Shown here: in pieces, positions 9,307-17,062 of the stretch
Position numbering within the stretch: position 1 is the first letter of the stretch
How the letters are laid out: each line of letters begins with the position of its first letter
DNA from: CBCPMX01 sp965120355
GTDB lineage: Bacteria > Bacillota > Clostridia > Oscillospirales > Oscillospiraceae
Assembly (NCBI GenBank): GCA_965120355.1
Contig: CBCPMX010000040.1
Location: forward strand, 1-55,072
Direction: 5' to 3'
DNA length: 55,072 nt
Program-made: the position numbers and the translations under genes
Notes under the pieces: generated by a model
Databases searched by the model: none
What the model saw: only the letters and a program-made list of their open reading frames with translations
Told to the model about the DNA's origin: nothing

Positions 9307-9364
9307 CAAACACCGCCTCCATTCCGGGAACCTCTGTCACTACTCTGCGCCGGGACGGCGCACT

Positions 9365-10078
9365 TTATTCCCTCAGGTTCCGCAGAGCTTCCAGGACGCC
9401 TTTGTCCGACATCCGTTCCACCTGCAGGGTCCGGCTGGCGTCTGGAATGGCAAACAGGTCATGGGCATCGGAGTTCTGAATGCATGCGCCGTGAATCTGG
9501 TAGGTTTGCCGCAGGGCCTCCACATCGCAGCCCGCCGTCGTCTCATAGACGGTGAATCCCATGGCCGGATCCACCAGGCCCATGGCGGAAAGCAGAGAGA
9601 AGCTGGACCGGTCAATGTGCGCGGGAATGGCAAAGCCGCCGAATCCGTCGATAAACGCGGCGGCCTGATAAATGCCGATGTCGGCGGCGAAGGAGAGCAG
9701 CTGCGGCTCTTCTTCGAGGATGTTGTCCTGGGCATCCATGACGTACTGGTGGCCAAAGGCTTTGGGCCGGTTGCGCCGCTGGGGCAGTTTCGCGTAGACC
9801 GCCTGCCGGCAGGCTTCCGCCGCATCCAGGTCGGGGAAAAGGCAGAGGACATGGACATCCTCTTTGCAGGTCAGCTCCATGGCCGGAACCACCAGGACGC
9901 CGGCGGCCCGGCCCGCCTCCACTGCCGCAGGGCAGTTGCGGGTCGTGTTGTGATCCGCCACGGCAATGACCTGCAGGCCCGCCAGCGCCGCCATATTCAC
10001 CAGATTGTACGGCGTCATGTCGTCGGCCCCGCAGGGAGACAGGCACGAGTGTATGTGCAGATCATAATAGACGGTCAT
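9365..10078 (-). CDS. PHP-domain phosphoesterase-like protein
   Basis: About 237 residues with the metal-binding motifs of the PHP (polymerase and histidinol phosphatase) family: YDLHIHSCLS near the N-terminus, IAVADHNT around residue 40, ELTCKEDVHVLCLF, then IPAHIDR and QNSDAHD in the second half. These supply the His/Asp ligands of a two- or three-metal hydrolytic site. It is the last gene of a five-gene minus-strand set with DRTGG, HATPase and hydrogenase-like genes, which suggests a signalling or nucleotide-turnover role rather than histidine synthesis. Its start (GTG 10081 or ATG 10078) directly follows the DRTGG stop codon. Confidence 0.85.
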   Translation of the reverse strand: MTVYYDLHIHSCLSPCGADDMTPYNLVNMAALAGLQVIAVADHNTTRNCPAAVEAGRAAGVLVVPAMELTCKEDVHVLCLFPDLDAAEACRQAVYAKLPQRRNRPKAFGHQYVMDAQDNILEEEPQLLSFAADIGIYQAAAFIDGFGGFAIPAHIDRSSFSLLSAMGLVDPAMGFTVYETTAGCDVEALRQTYQIHGACIQNSDAHDLFAIPDASRTLQVERMSDKGVLEALRNLRE

Positions 10079-10081
10079 CAC

Positions 10082-10411
10082 TTATCCAAGTACCTCTTTG
10101 AGCCGCCAGCACAACTGGTATTCATCCATGGAAGAGCCAAGCAGGTTGATCCCCTGCTTCTCACACCGCTCCAGCAGCTCCGGATCCGGCTGCACGCCTT
10201 CGGAAAGAATGGCGCAGGACACGTCCGTCAGCACAGCCACGGCGGCGACATTCTGGTTGGACATAATCGTGACCCAGACGGCATCCGCAGGGGCCTTGCC
10301 CATGACCCAGCTGAGCAGGTCGCCGCAGTAAACGCCCTCCACTTCCCGCTCGCCGTCTTCCAGGAAAAAGGTGTGCAGCTCCAGGGCGGAGATCAATTCT
10401 TGTACTGTCAT
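10082..10411 (-). CDS. DRTGG-domain protein
   Basis: 109 residues beginning MTVQELISALELH; the ATG at 10411 has AAGGAGG at ideal distance, so a longer upstream frame is rejected. It is a single DRTGG-type domain with the family's alternating beta/alpha pattern: EREVEGVYCGDLLSWVMGKA, VWVTIMSNQNVAAVAVLTDVSCAIL, and a C-terminal GINLLGSSMDEYQLCWRL. DRTGG domains accompany CBS domains and phosphotransacetylases and are thought to bind nucleotides or small ligands. It is one of two DRTGG genes in this operon. Confidence 0.82.
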   Translation of the reverse strand: MTVQELISALELHTFFLEDGEREVEGVYCGDLLSWVMGKAPADAVWVTIMSNQNVAAVAVLTDVSCAILSEGVQPDPELLERCEKQGINLLGSSMDEYQLCWRLKEVLG

Positions 10412-10446
10412 GGATAATTCCTCCTTTTGAGTCGGGGCAGCCACGG

Positions 10447-11751
10447 TCACAGAGGTTTCCGGAAGGGAGGCGGCACAAATTCGTCCCGCTCTTCATCGTA
10501 GCTTTTGCCGCCGCGGATCTTTTTGATGATATTGAAGATGCAGTCGGTGGTTTCGGCGTAGCCCTGCGCCACGTCCCGGGAAAAGGCCGCGCAGCTGGGC
10601 GCTCCGCAGGAGCCGCAGTTGAAATGGGGCAGCGTTTTGAGAATCCGGTTGGCCTCTGCCTGGATCTTCAGAGCCGTGCTCAAATCGTCTGCCAGGAACT
10701 GCTGTGCCTCTTCCAGGGGCTCTGTCCAGGGGATCTGCTCCGCCAGATAGTCGGGGCACTGGGTCTGTACTTTGTCCGGCAGCCGGTCAGAAATCTGCCG
10801 CATCCGCAGCTTGGCCGTAAATGGATTCTCGATACACAGCACGCCGCCGAAGCAGGCCTGGGTACACAGCATGGCCTCGATGAAGTCCGCCTCGTGGATG
10901 TGGCCGTCCTCCAGCTGGTTGAGAATGCTGAACACATTTTCGATGCCGTCCACCGCCAGGCCCACCTGCGGATGCACTTGGGCGCTCTGGCCGCCGGGCC
11001 GTGTCCAGCGCAGACCGGTCCTGCCCACATCCGGCGGCAGCTCCGGTCCCACGTCATTGCGCATGGCTCCCAGCAGCTTCACATACACGTCGTTGATGGG
11101 CAGCACATAGTCCACCACCGGCGCGTCCAGCCCAATGGGTTCCCGGACCCGGGTATTCAGGGCAGGGCAGGGGGAGATGAGACACACGCCGATCTGTTCC
11201 GGAGCAAGTCCCGTTTCTTTGACGGCCTCCTGCCGGGCATAGATGGCCGCCGCTTCAAATGGCGCGATTTGCTCGATGACATTGGGCAGCAGATCCGGGA
11301 AATCCATGGCAATGAGCCGCAGGGCCGCAGGGCAGGTGGGGGAGATGCGGGGCAGGTTTTCCTTCCAGATGGGATTGTCTTCGCCGGACGATTCCCAAAA
11401 GGCGGACAGCAGTTCCGCGCCGGCGGCCACGTCCACCACCTTGTCAAACCCCAGAGACAGCAGTCCCTTTTGCACCGTGGACAGGGACTTCATGTTCTGG
11501 AACTGCCCGTATAGCACTGCGTCAGGCAGGGCGATATTGTACTGAAAATCCTGCAGCCTGTCCCAGGAATCACTGATGACGTATTTGGCGTGGTGGGGAC
11601 AAACCCGCACACAGTGGCCGCAGTCAATGCAGCGCTCCTCCAAAATCACAGCCTTGCCGCGGGTGACGCGGATGGCTTCCGTGGGACAGGCTTTGACGCA
11701 GGCGGTACAGCCACGGCATTTTTTTGTGTCCAGCGCAACAGATGGTTTCAT
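10447..11751 (-). CDS. [FeFe]-hydrogenase-like iron-sulfur protein, probable sensor
   Basis: 434 residues. The N-terminus has two [4Fe-4S] motifs, CRGCTACVKACP and CIDCGHCVRVCP. The middle is a hydrogenase large-subunit domain with altered H-cluster motifs: ISPTCPAAL where catalytic enzymes have TSCCPxW, LISPCPALNTRVRE for MPCxxKxxE, and EAMLCTQACFGGVLC for ExMxCxxGCxxGGG. Cysteines that could hold the cluster remain, but the proton-relay Cys position is Thr. The C-terminus has a further Fe-S motif, FNCGSCGAPSC (Fes type). Together with HATPase, DRTGG and PHP neighbours this fits the putative sensory hydrogenase groups rather than a fast H2-producing enzyme. No PAS domain is present. Confidence 0.85.
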   Translation of the reverse strand: MKPSVALDTKKCRGCTACVKACPTEAIRVTRGKAVILEERCIDCGHCVRVCPHHAKYVISDSWDRLQDFQYNIALPDAVLYGQFQNMKSLSTVQKGLLSLGFDKVVDVAAGAELLSAFWESSGEDNPIWKENLPRISPTCPAALRLIAMDFPDLLPNVIEQIAPFEAAAIYARQEAVKETGLAPEQIGVCLISPCPALNTRVREPIGLDAPVVDYVLPINDVYVKLLGAMRNDVGPELPPDVGRTGLRWTRPGGQSAQVHPQVGLAVDGIENVFSILNQLEDGHIHEADFIEAMLCTQACFGGVLCIENPFTAKLRMRQISDRLPDKVQTQCPDYLAEQIPWTEPLEEAQQFLADDLSTALKIQAEANRILKTLPHFNCGSCGAPSCAAFSRDVAQGYAETTDCIFNIIKKIRGGKSYDEERDEFVPPPFRKPL

Positions 11752-11798
11752 GCACTCACCGCTTTCTTTGCTTCATAGTATGGCATAGGCAAGCGCCG

Positions 11799-12224
11799 TC
11801 AATGCGGCAGTTTCACGATCATCGTCACAGTGGTGCCGACACCGATCTCCGTTTCCACGGTCATTTCATCGGAATTGCGCTTCATATTGGGCAGGCCCAT
11901 GCCGGCGCCAAAGCCCATGTTTCGGACCGTAAAGGTGGCTGTGAACCAGCCCTCTTCCATGGCCTTGCTGACGTCGGGAATACCGGGTCCCCGGTCCTTC
12001 AGGACCATTTTGATCTGCTCCTCGTCGATCTCCACCTCCGCGACGCCGCCATCGGCGTGGATGACCATATTGATCTCCCCTTCATACATGCACACCACAG
12101 CCCTGCGGACAATGTCCGGCGGCAGCTTCAGCTTTTTCAGGACCCGCTTGACGGCGGTAGAGGCTTCGCCGGCGGCGGAGAAATTCTCGCCGTCGATTTC
12201 ATAGGTTAGTTTCACAGCTTCCAT
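11799..12224 (-). CDS. Anti-sigma-factor-type ATP-binding protein (HATPase)
   Basis: 141 residues forming a stand-alone HATPase_c (GHKL) domain like RsbW/SpoIIAB. The N-box is YEGEINMVIHA (about 47-57), the G1 box KDRGPGIPD, and the G2 box FGAGMGLPNMKRN. There is no histidine phosphoacceptor and no sensor domain. Its start codon directly abuts the stop of the upstream DRTGG gene (TAAATG), with AGGAGG inside that gene, so the two are translationally coupled. Neighbouring the hydrogenase-like protein, it may be a kinase or anti-sigma switch that reads the redox signal (inference). Confidence 0.85.
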   Translation of the reverse strand: MEAVKLTYEIDGENFSAAGEASTAVKRVLKKLKLPPDIVRRAVVCMYEGEINMVIHADGGVAEVEIDEEQIKMVLKDRGPGIPDVSKAMEEGWFTATFTVRNMGFGAGMGLPNMKRNSDEMTVETEIGVGTTVTMIVKLPH

Positions 12225-12572
12225 TTAGACTTCCTCCTGTCTCAAGCCTGCCCGAAATAGGATTCCGCAGGTGGTGAACATCCGGTATTTGGTGGTCATA
12301 ATGACCATTTCCCGCTGCTTTGCCATGGAGATCACGTCCTCCGGCGGCACCTTGCCGCGGACAACCAGAATCACGCCGATGTCCATCATGTCCGCAGTGC
12401 GCACAACCTGCTGGTTCACAAGGCCGGTGACCAGCAGCTCAATCTCGTCGGCGCAGGCCAGTACATCGCTCATCATATCGCAGGCAAAGACTGTGGAGAC
12501 CTCCCGTTCCAGTTCTTCCGCGCCGGTATAGACTGTGGCGTCCAGTAATGTTTGTATCTCAGACAGCCGCAT
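12225..12572 (-). CDS. DRTGG-domain protein, first gene of the sensor operon
   Basis: 115 residues, single DRTGG-like domain (MRLSEIQTLLDATVYTGAEE; TVFACDMMSDVLACADEIELLVTG; VVRGKVPPEDVISMAKQREM). CAGGAGGAACTGG precedes the ATG. It heads the operon DRTGG-HATPase-hydrogenase-DRTGG-PHP and lies divergent to serC. It is only distantly similar to the second DRTGG gene at 10082-10411. The ligand is unknown. Confidence 0.82.
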   Translation of the reverse strand: MRLSEIQTLLDATVYTGAEELEREVSTVFACDMMSDVLACADEIELLVTGLVNQQVVRTADMMDIGVILVVRGKVPPEDVISMAKQREMVIMTTKYRMFTTCGILFRAGLRQEEV

Positions 12573-12670
12573 TTCCAGTTCCTCCTGATTATGTGCGAAT
12601 GTGCGGCGGCGCCAGTCCGAGAAGGCGGCTGGACCGGCTGGCCGCAGCTGGGTGTATCCATTATGATTTG

Positions 12671-12705
12671 ATTATATCACTAAAACTATGGTGGTTTCAA
12701 CCATA
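12671..12705 (-). promoter_or_regulatory. Promoter of the DRTGG/hydrogenase-sensor operon with overlapping palindrome
   Basis: Minus-strand TTGAAA (12695-12700) is 18 bases before TATAAT (12671-12676). A palindrome TATGGT-N7-ACCATA (12687-12705) covers the -35 region, a good place for a repressor. It stands back to back with the serC promoter. Confidence 0.6.
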
Positions 12706-12736
12706 TTATTTAGGTATTTCTGCGGGCGCTCCCGCA

Positions 12737-12765
12737 TTGACAAACTGGCTATACCGCTTTATAAT
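12737..12765 (+). promoter_or_regulatory. serC promoter
   Basis: Perfect consensus: TTGACA (12737-12742), 17-base spacer, TATAAT (12760-12765). A small stem GCGGG-CGCT-CCCGC lies just upstream (12722-12735). This should be a strong vegetative promoter for serC and possibly serA. Confidence 0.85.
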
Positions 12766-12827
12766 AATAAAGTGTATTTTACAGGCGCACATTTGTATCT
12801 GTGCTATGTTTGAAGGAGGGGACGATG

Positions 12828-13913
12828 ATGTCCTACGACCGTATCTACAATTTTTCCGCCGGCCCCAGCGTACTGCCGGAATCCGTCCTGGAACGGGCTG
12901 CCGCCGAAATGATGAACTACAAAGGTTCCGGCATGTCCGTCATGGAAATGAGCCACCGCTCCAAGGCGTTCGACGGCATTTTCCAGGACGCCAAAGCCCG
13001 GCTCACCGCTCTGATGGGCGTGCCGGACACCCATCAGGTGCTGTTCCTGCAGGGCGGCGCGTCTACCCAGTTTTCCATGGTACCCCTGAATCTCATTGGC
13101 GCAACCGGGAAGGCGGACTATGCCGTCACCGGCAATTTTTCCAACATCGCCTATAAAGAGGCCAAAAAATACGGCCAGATCCATCTGTCCGCATCCTCTG
13201 AGGATCAGAACCACACCTACATCCCTGCGCAGGAGCAGTTGGAACTGGATCCGGAGGCTTCTTATTTTTACTACTGTGCCAACAATACCATCTACGGCAC
13301 GGAGTGGCCCTATGTGCCGGAAACCGGCCAGGTGCCTCTGGTCTGCGACATGTCTTCGGACATTCTGTCGCGGCAGGTGGATGTGTCCAAATACGGCGTC
13401 ATTTTTGCCGGCGCCCAGAAGAATATGGCCCCGGCGGGTCTGACGGTGGTGATCATCCGCAAGGATCTGGCCGGTCAGGAGCTGCCCTATACGCCGCTGA
13501 TGCTGAACTACAAGACCATGCTTGACAAGGATTCCATGTACAACACCCCGCCCTGCTGGTGCATTTATATGCTGGGCCTGGTACTGGAGTGGCTGGAGGA
13601 ACAGGGCGGCATCCCGGGTATGGAGAAGATCAAGCACACCAAGGCGCAGATGCTCTATGACACGTTGGACAATTCCCGCCTGTTTACCTGCGCGGCCCAG
13701 CCCGGCTCCCGGTCTGACATGAACGTCACCTTCCGATCCGTCTCCACAGAGCTGGACGCCAAATTCGTGGCCGAGGCCACGGCGGCAGGGTTCTCCAACC
13801 TCAAGGGCCATCGGTCTGTGGGCGGCATGCGGGCCAGCATTTACAATGCCATGCCCACAGAGGGTGTGGAAAAGCTCTGCGGCTTTATCCAGGAGTTTGA
13901 CCGGAAGAACTGA
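12828..13913 (+). CDS. serC: Phosphoserine aminotransferase
   Basis: 361 residues, class-V PLP aminotransferase. It begins MSYDRIYNFSAGPSVLPESV, the typical SerC N-terminus, continues with MEMSHRSKAFDGI and FLQGGASTQF, and holds the PLP lysine in GVIFAGAQKNMAPAGLT. It converts 3-phosphohydroxypyruvate and glutamate to phosphoserine and 2-oxoglutarate in serine synthesis. AAGGAGG is eight bases before the chosen ATG; another ATG three bases earlier is possible. serA follows 148 bases downstream, giving two of the three steps of the phosphorylated serine pathway; serB is not in the window. Confidence 0.95.
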   Translation: MSYDRIYNFSAGPSVLPESVLERAAAEMMNYKGSGMSVMEMSHRSKAFDGIFQDAKARLTALMGVPDTHQVLFLQGGASTQFSMVPLNLIGATGKADYAVTGNFSNIAYKEAKKYGQIHLSASSEDQNHTYIPAQEQLELDPEASYFYYCANNTIYGTEWPYVPETGQVPLVCDMSSDILSRQVDVSKYGVIFAGAQKNMAPAGLTVVIIRKDLAGQELPYTPLMLNYKTMLDKDSMYNTPPCWCIYMLGLVLEWLEEQGGIPGMEKIKHTKAQMLYDTLDNSRLFTCAAQPGSRSDMNVTFRSVSTELDAKFVAEATAAGFSNLKGHRSVGGMRASIYNAMPTEGVEKLCGFIQEFDRKN

Positions 13914-13940
13914 TGCTTTTGCGCGGACTGGATCCGGCTC

Positions 13941-14041
13941 TGTACGGTTTGCCTATGGCAAACCGTACACTTGCAGGCAACGAAGAAAAGCGCCGGATTC
14001 CGGCTCCTTCCCAATCTTTGAAACCGCAAGCAGGTTTCAAA
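13941..14041. repeat. Stem-loops between serC and serA
   Basis: A perfect 13-bp stem with loop TAT lies at 13941-13969 (arms TGTACGGTTTGCC / GGCAAACCGTACA), and a 9-bp stem at 14017-14041 (TTTGAAACC / GGTTTCAAA). No T-tract follows either stem. They may moderate expression of serA or stabilise mRNA ends, or be dispersed palindromes like those at 5.6 kb. Confidence 0.5.
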
Positions 14042-14061
14042 TCGAAACGAGGTAACCTGTC

Positions 14062-15234
14062 ATGTATACGATCAAAACGCTGAATAAGATCTCCCCTCTG
14101 GGGCTGAACAAACTCAACCCCGCCGAGTTTACCATCGACGATGAAGCCGTCAACCCAGACGGCATTCTGGTCCGCTCGGCCAAAATGCACGACTATGAAT
14201 TCCCCGCCAACCTGCGGGCCATTGCCCGGGCCGGCGCCGGCACCAACAACATTCCCATCGACCGCTGCTCGGAGGCCGGCATCGTGGTATTCAACACCCC
14301 CGGCACCAACGCCAACGCCGTCAAGGAGCTGGTCATTGGCGCGCTGATCCTATCGTGCCGGGATTTGATGAAGGGCTCCGAATGGGTCCGGGAGCAGGCC
14401 CACCACCCGGAGGTAGATGTCGCCGCCGCCGTGGAAAAAGGCAAGAGCGCCTTTGTGGGTCCGGAAATCATGGGCAAGACCCTGGGCGTCATCGGTCTGG
14501 GTGCCATTGGCGTCCTGGTGGCCAACGCCTGTGTGGATCTGGGTATGAATGTGGTGGGCTACGATCCCTTCCTGTCGGTCAACTCCGCCCTGCGGCTGAG
14601 CCCCATGGTGCGGGTGGAGACCACCCTGGAGGCCCTGTGCGCCGACGCCGACTTCATCACCATCCATGTGCCCTATAACAAGGAGACGGCCAACACCATC
14701 TGTGCCGAGAGCCTGGCCCACATGAAAGACGGCGTCCGCATCCTGAACCTGGCCCGGGGAGAGCTGGTCAACGACGACGATATCATCGCCGCTCTGGAGG
14801 CCGGCAAGGTGTCCTGCTACGTCACGGACTTCCCCAACAACAAAATTACGCTGGCCAAAAACGTGCTGGCCATGCCCCACCTGGGAGCCTCCACGCCGGA
14901 AAGCGAGGAAAACTGTGCCGTTATGGCGGCGCAGGAGCTGTCGGATTATCTGCTCACCGGCAATATCAAAAACTCTGTCAACCTGCCCAATGTGGAAATG
15001 GCCCGTTCCGGCGAATACCGTCTGGGCATCATCCACCGCAACGTGCCCAATATGCTGTCGGCCATTCTGGCCATTTTGTCGGCAGAGGGCGCCAATATTG
15101 AAAACATGACCAACAAGTCCCGGGGCAATTACGCCTATACGCTCATCGACTTCAGCTCCGCCATTCCGGCCAAGGCCCTGGAGGACGTGAAAGCGCTGGA
15201 GGGTGTTCTGCGGCTGCGGGTCCTGAAATACTGA
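14062..15234 (+). CDS. serA: D-3-phosphoglycerate dehydrogenase
   Basis: 390 residues. The short-form PGDH layout is clear: a substrate domain (about 1-95), then a Rossmann NAD domain with the fingerprint GVIGLGAIG around residue 145, the catalytic region (NLARGELVNDDDI, MPHLGASTPESEENC) and a C-terminal ACT-like domain (MLSAILAILSAEGANIENMTNKS). It oxidises 3-phosphoglycerate to 3-phosphohydroxypyruvate, the first step of serine synthesis. The ACT domain usually confers feedback control by serine. GAGGTAAC precedes the ATG. It is in the same direction as serC. Confidence 0.95.
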   Translation: MYTIKTLNKISPLGLNKLNPAEFTIDDEAVNPDGILVRSAKMHDYEFPANLRAIARAGAGTNNIPIDRCSEAGIVVFNTPGTNANAVKELVIGALILSCRDLMKGSEWVREQAHHPEVDVAAAVEKGKSAFVGPEIMGKTLGVIGLGAIGVLVANACVDLGMNVVGYDPFLSVNSALRLSPMVRVETTLEALCADADFITIHVPYNKETANTICAESLAHMKDGVRILNLARGELVNDDDIIAALEAGKVSCYVTDFPNNKITLAKNVLAMPHLGASTPESEENCAVMAAQELSDYLLTGNIKNSVNLPNVEMARSGEYRLGIIHRNVPNMLSAILAILSAEGANIENMTNKSRGNYAYTLIDFSSAIPAKALEDVKALEGVLRLRVLKY

Positions 15235-15367
15235 TTCACGGACCAGCTCGCCCTGCTTGTCCGCGGAACCACGGACAAAGAAGGGCGCCTGTCCACTTGC
15301 CGGGATTCCGCCGCTTCAAATGGCTTCACCGGATTTTTTCCACGGCGGGAATCTCAAAATACCCATA

Positions 15368-15601
15368 TAAAAGACTTGACCCCTTGAGCGGTTGTGAACC
15401 TTCGCTCAAGGGGTCAGCTGTGAATATTGGGATCTCTCACGCTTTTCTATCCTTTCATTGAATTTCGGTGAACTCCTGCTTTCAAAGATTACACGCCACG
15501 CATCTTTTCACTCACAGAATCTATATCTTCCAGCATCCGCGTTCACCAGTTGGATGCTGTGCTTACGTTGTATTTGGGACTCCACTCCTTTCTCTCTTTG
15601 C
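15368..15601 (-). ncRNA. Structured non-coding RNA candidate, copy A
   Basis: A complete minus-strand unit: promoter at 15608-15636, predicted start near 15601, terminator ending near 15368, about 234 nt and no convincing coding frame. It shares ordered blocks with copy B at 42305-42669: GGAGTG(G)AGTCC near the 5' end; a hairpin CAGCATCC/GGATGCTG (plus-strand positions 15531-15559) with GGTGAAC in its loop; a downstream GTTCACC (plus 15467-15473) complementary to that loop; a block GGATAG..GTGAGAGATCCCAATATTCA that can close a GGAT/ATCC stem; and the terminator. The hairpin shows a G-C to A-U double change between copies. An extra stem AAAGAT/ATCTTT (plus 15484-15507) lies in the variable part. 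Family not recognised. Confidence 0.75.
15369..15416 (-). terminator. Intrinsic terminator of ncRNA copy A
   Basis: A perfect 14-bp stem (plus-strand arms TGACCCCTTGAGCG 15377-15390 and CGCTCAAGGGGTCA 15403-15416) is followed on the minus strand by AGTCTTTTAT. It also lies downstream of serA and can work as a terminator for that gene from the other side. Confidence 0.8.
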
Positions 15602-15607
15602 ATCTAT

Positions 15608-15654
15608 AATATACAAGAAATCTTTCCTTTTGTCAAGAAAAATTGTGCATAATT
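15608..15654 (-). promoter_or_regulatory. Promoter and upstream palindrome of ncRNA copy A
   Basis: Minus-strand -35 TTGACA (15631-15636), 17-base spacer, -10 TATATT (15608-15613). Four bases upstream of the -35 sits AATTGTGCATAATT (15641-15654), an imperfect palindrome. Copy B has AATTGTTCACAATT at exactly the same offset. The element may be an operator or UP-like site shared by both copies. Confidence 0.75.
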
Positions 15655-15844
15655 CCTAAAGATTTTTTTAGACACGTTGCACAATCTTTTGCCAATGCGG
15701 TGTACAGGCCCTTGTTTTACATAGATTTTACACGCAGCCCCTTTTCCCACACATCTGCCGGTGCTATAATACCTTTCGGAACGATACGTCCCAAGAAGCT
15801 TTCCGGGCAGCCGGGAGGATTCAAAAAGAAAGAGGGGATCTGCC

Positions 15845-16702
15845 ATGTGGTTGGCATATGCCTGCGGCTCGGCGCTGTTTGCGGGGCTGACGGCAATTTT
15901 AGCAAAAGTAGGCATTCGGGACACCGATTCCAATGTCGCGACAGCACTGCGGACCATTGTGGTGCTGGCATTTTCCTGGCTTATGGCCGCGATCCAGGGG
16001 CAGATACAGGCACTGTGGGACATTTCCGCCAGGAGCCTGGTGTTTCTGGTGCTGTCCGGTCTGGCCACAGGGGCGTCCTGGCTGTGCTACTTCCGCGCCC
16101 TGCAGCTGGGCGACGTGAACAAGGTGGCGCCCATTGACAAGTCCAGCACCGTTCTGACCATGCTGCTGGCGTTCCTCCTGCTGGACGAAGGACTGACGCC
16201 CCTGAAGGTGCTGTGCATGGTTCTCATCTTTGGCGGCACGCTGTTGATGATTCAGAAAAAAGAGGGGACTTCCGCTTCCGGTGGAATCCGCTGGCTGATA
16301 TATGCCATTTTGTCGGCAGTATTTGCGTCGCTGACCTCCATTTTGGCCAAAATCGGGATTGCCGGCGTCCCGTCGGAGCTGGGAACGGCAGTTCGAACGG
16401 TGGTGGTGCTGATTATGGCCTGGGTCGTCGTGTTTGTCACCGGCGGACAACACACCATCCGGCAGATCCAGGGGCGGAGCTGGCTGTTCCTGTTTCTCTC
16501 GGGGCTTGCCACCGGCGGCTCCTGGCTGAGTTATTACCGGGCGCTGCAGGACGGTCCCGCCAGCGTGGTGGTTCCCATCGATAAGCTGAGTATTCTGGTG
16601 ACGGTGGCATTTGCCTGGATTTTTTTGAAAGAGAAACTCAGCGCCCGCGCACTGGTGGGCCTGGCCTGCATTGTGGTGGGGACGCTGGCGCTCTTAATTT
16701 AA
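15845..16702 (+). CDS. EamA-family membrane transporter
   Basis: 285 residues with ten predicted membrane helices made of two EamA repeats. Repeat one opens LAYACGSALFAGLTAILAKVGI and repeat two opens LIYAILSAVFASLTSILAKIGI. Each ends with the conserved GS/ALPIDK-like segment (KVAPIDKSSTVLTMLLAFLLLDE; VVVPIDKLSILVTVAFAWIFLKEKL). This is the drug/metabolite exporter superfamily; the substrate cannot be told. GAGGGG precedes the ATG. A TATAAT at 15765-15770 without a good -35 box is the only visible promoter element. It is divergent from ncRNA copy A. Confidence 0.9.
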   Translation: MWLAYACGSALFAGLTAILAKVGIRDTDSNVATALRTIVVLAFSWLMAAIQGQIQALWDISARSLVFLVLSGLATGASWLCYFRALQLGDVNKVAPIDKSSTVLTMLLAFLLLDEGLTPLKVLCMVLIFGGTLLMIQKKEGTSASGGIRWLIYAILSAVFASLTSILAKIGIAGVPSELGTAVRTVVVLIMAWVVVFVTGGQHTIRQIQGRSWLFLFLSGLATGGSWLSYYRALQDGPASVVVPIDKLSILVTVAFAWIFLKEKLSARALVGLACIVVGTLALLI

Positions 16703-16837
16703 AGCGCCCCCATTGTTTACAGAATCATAACAAATCGGTGAAAGTTTTGTCACAACTTTCGGGTATCCTATGGTTGCAAGCAGGAAAACAAAGCGTTTTT
16801 TCATTCTTTTCTCTTTTCTCTTTCTCCTTACGAACAG

Positions 16838-16868
16838 AGCGCCGGCATGCGTATGCCGGCGCTTTGTT
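16838..16868 (+). terminator. Terminator-like hairpin of tandem unit 1
   Basis: Stem AGCGCCGGCAT (16838-16848) / ATGCCGGCGCT (16853-16863), loop GCGT, followed by TTGTTGT. It would also stop transcripts leaving the EamA gene. Confidence 0.6.
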
Positions 16869-17062
16869 GTGCCAGAACAGCCTGCATCCCGATGCCAAAT
16901 GCAGGAGATCCGAAGGACCTTCAAAAAATCTTCTTCATCTCTTTACGGGATTTCTACACTCCGGTCAAAATTTCGAAACACTTATGGGGTAATCTATACT
17001 TGCAAGCAGGAAAACCAAAACGTTTTTCATTTTCTCATTTCTTTCTCCTTAAGAAGCGAAAA

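Noticed and set aside
9149..9340. Short minus-strand frame upstream of the second LysR gene
   Set aside because: It overlaps the LysR DNA-binding domain in another frame and has no ribosome site.
15368..15601. T-box or other riboswitch reading of ncRNA copy A
   Set aside because: It lacks the conserved AGGGTGGNACCGCG T-box core, ends in its own terminator, and no downstream gene follows on the minus strand for it to regulate; serA is on the other strand.
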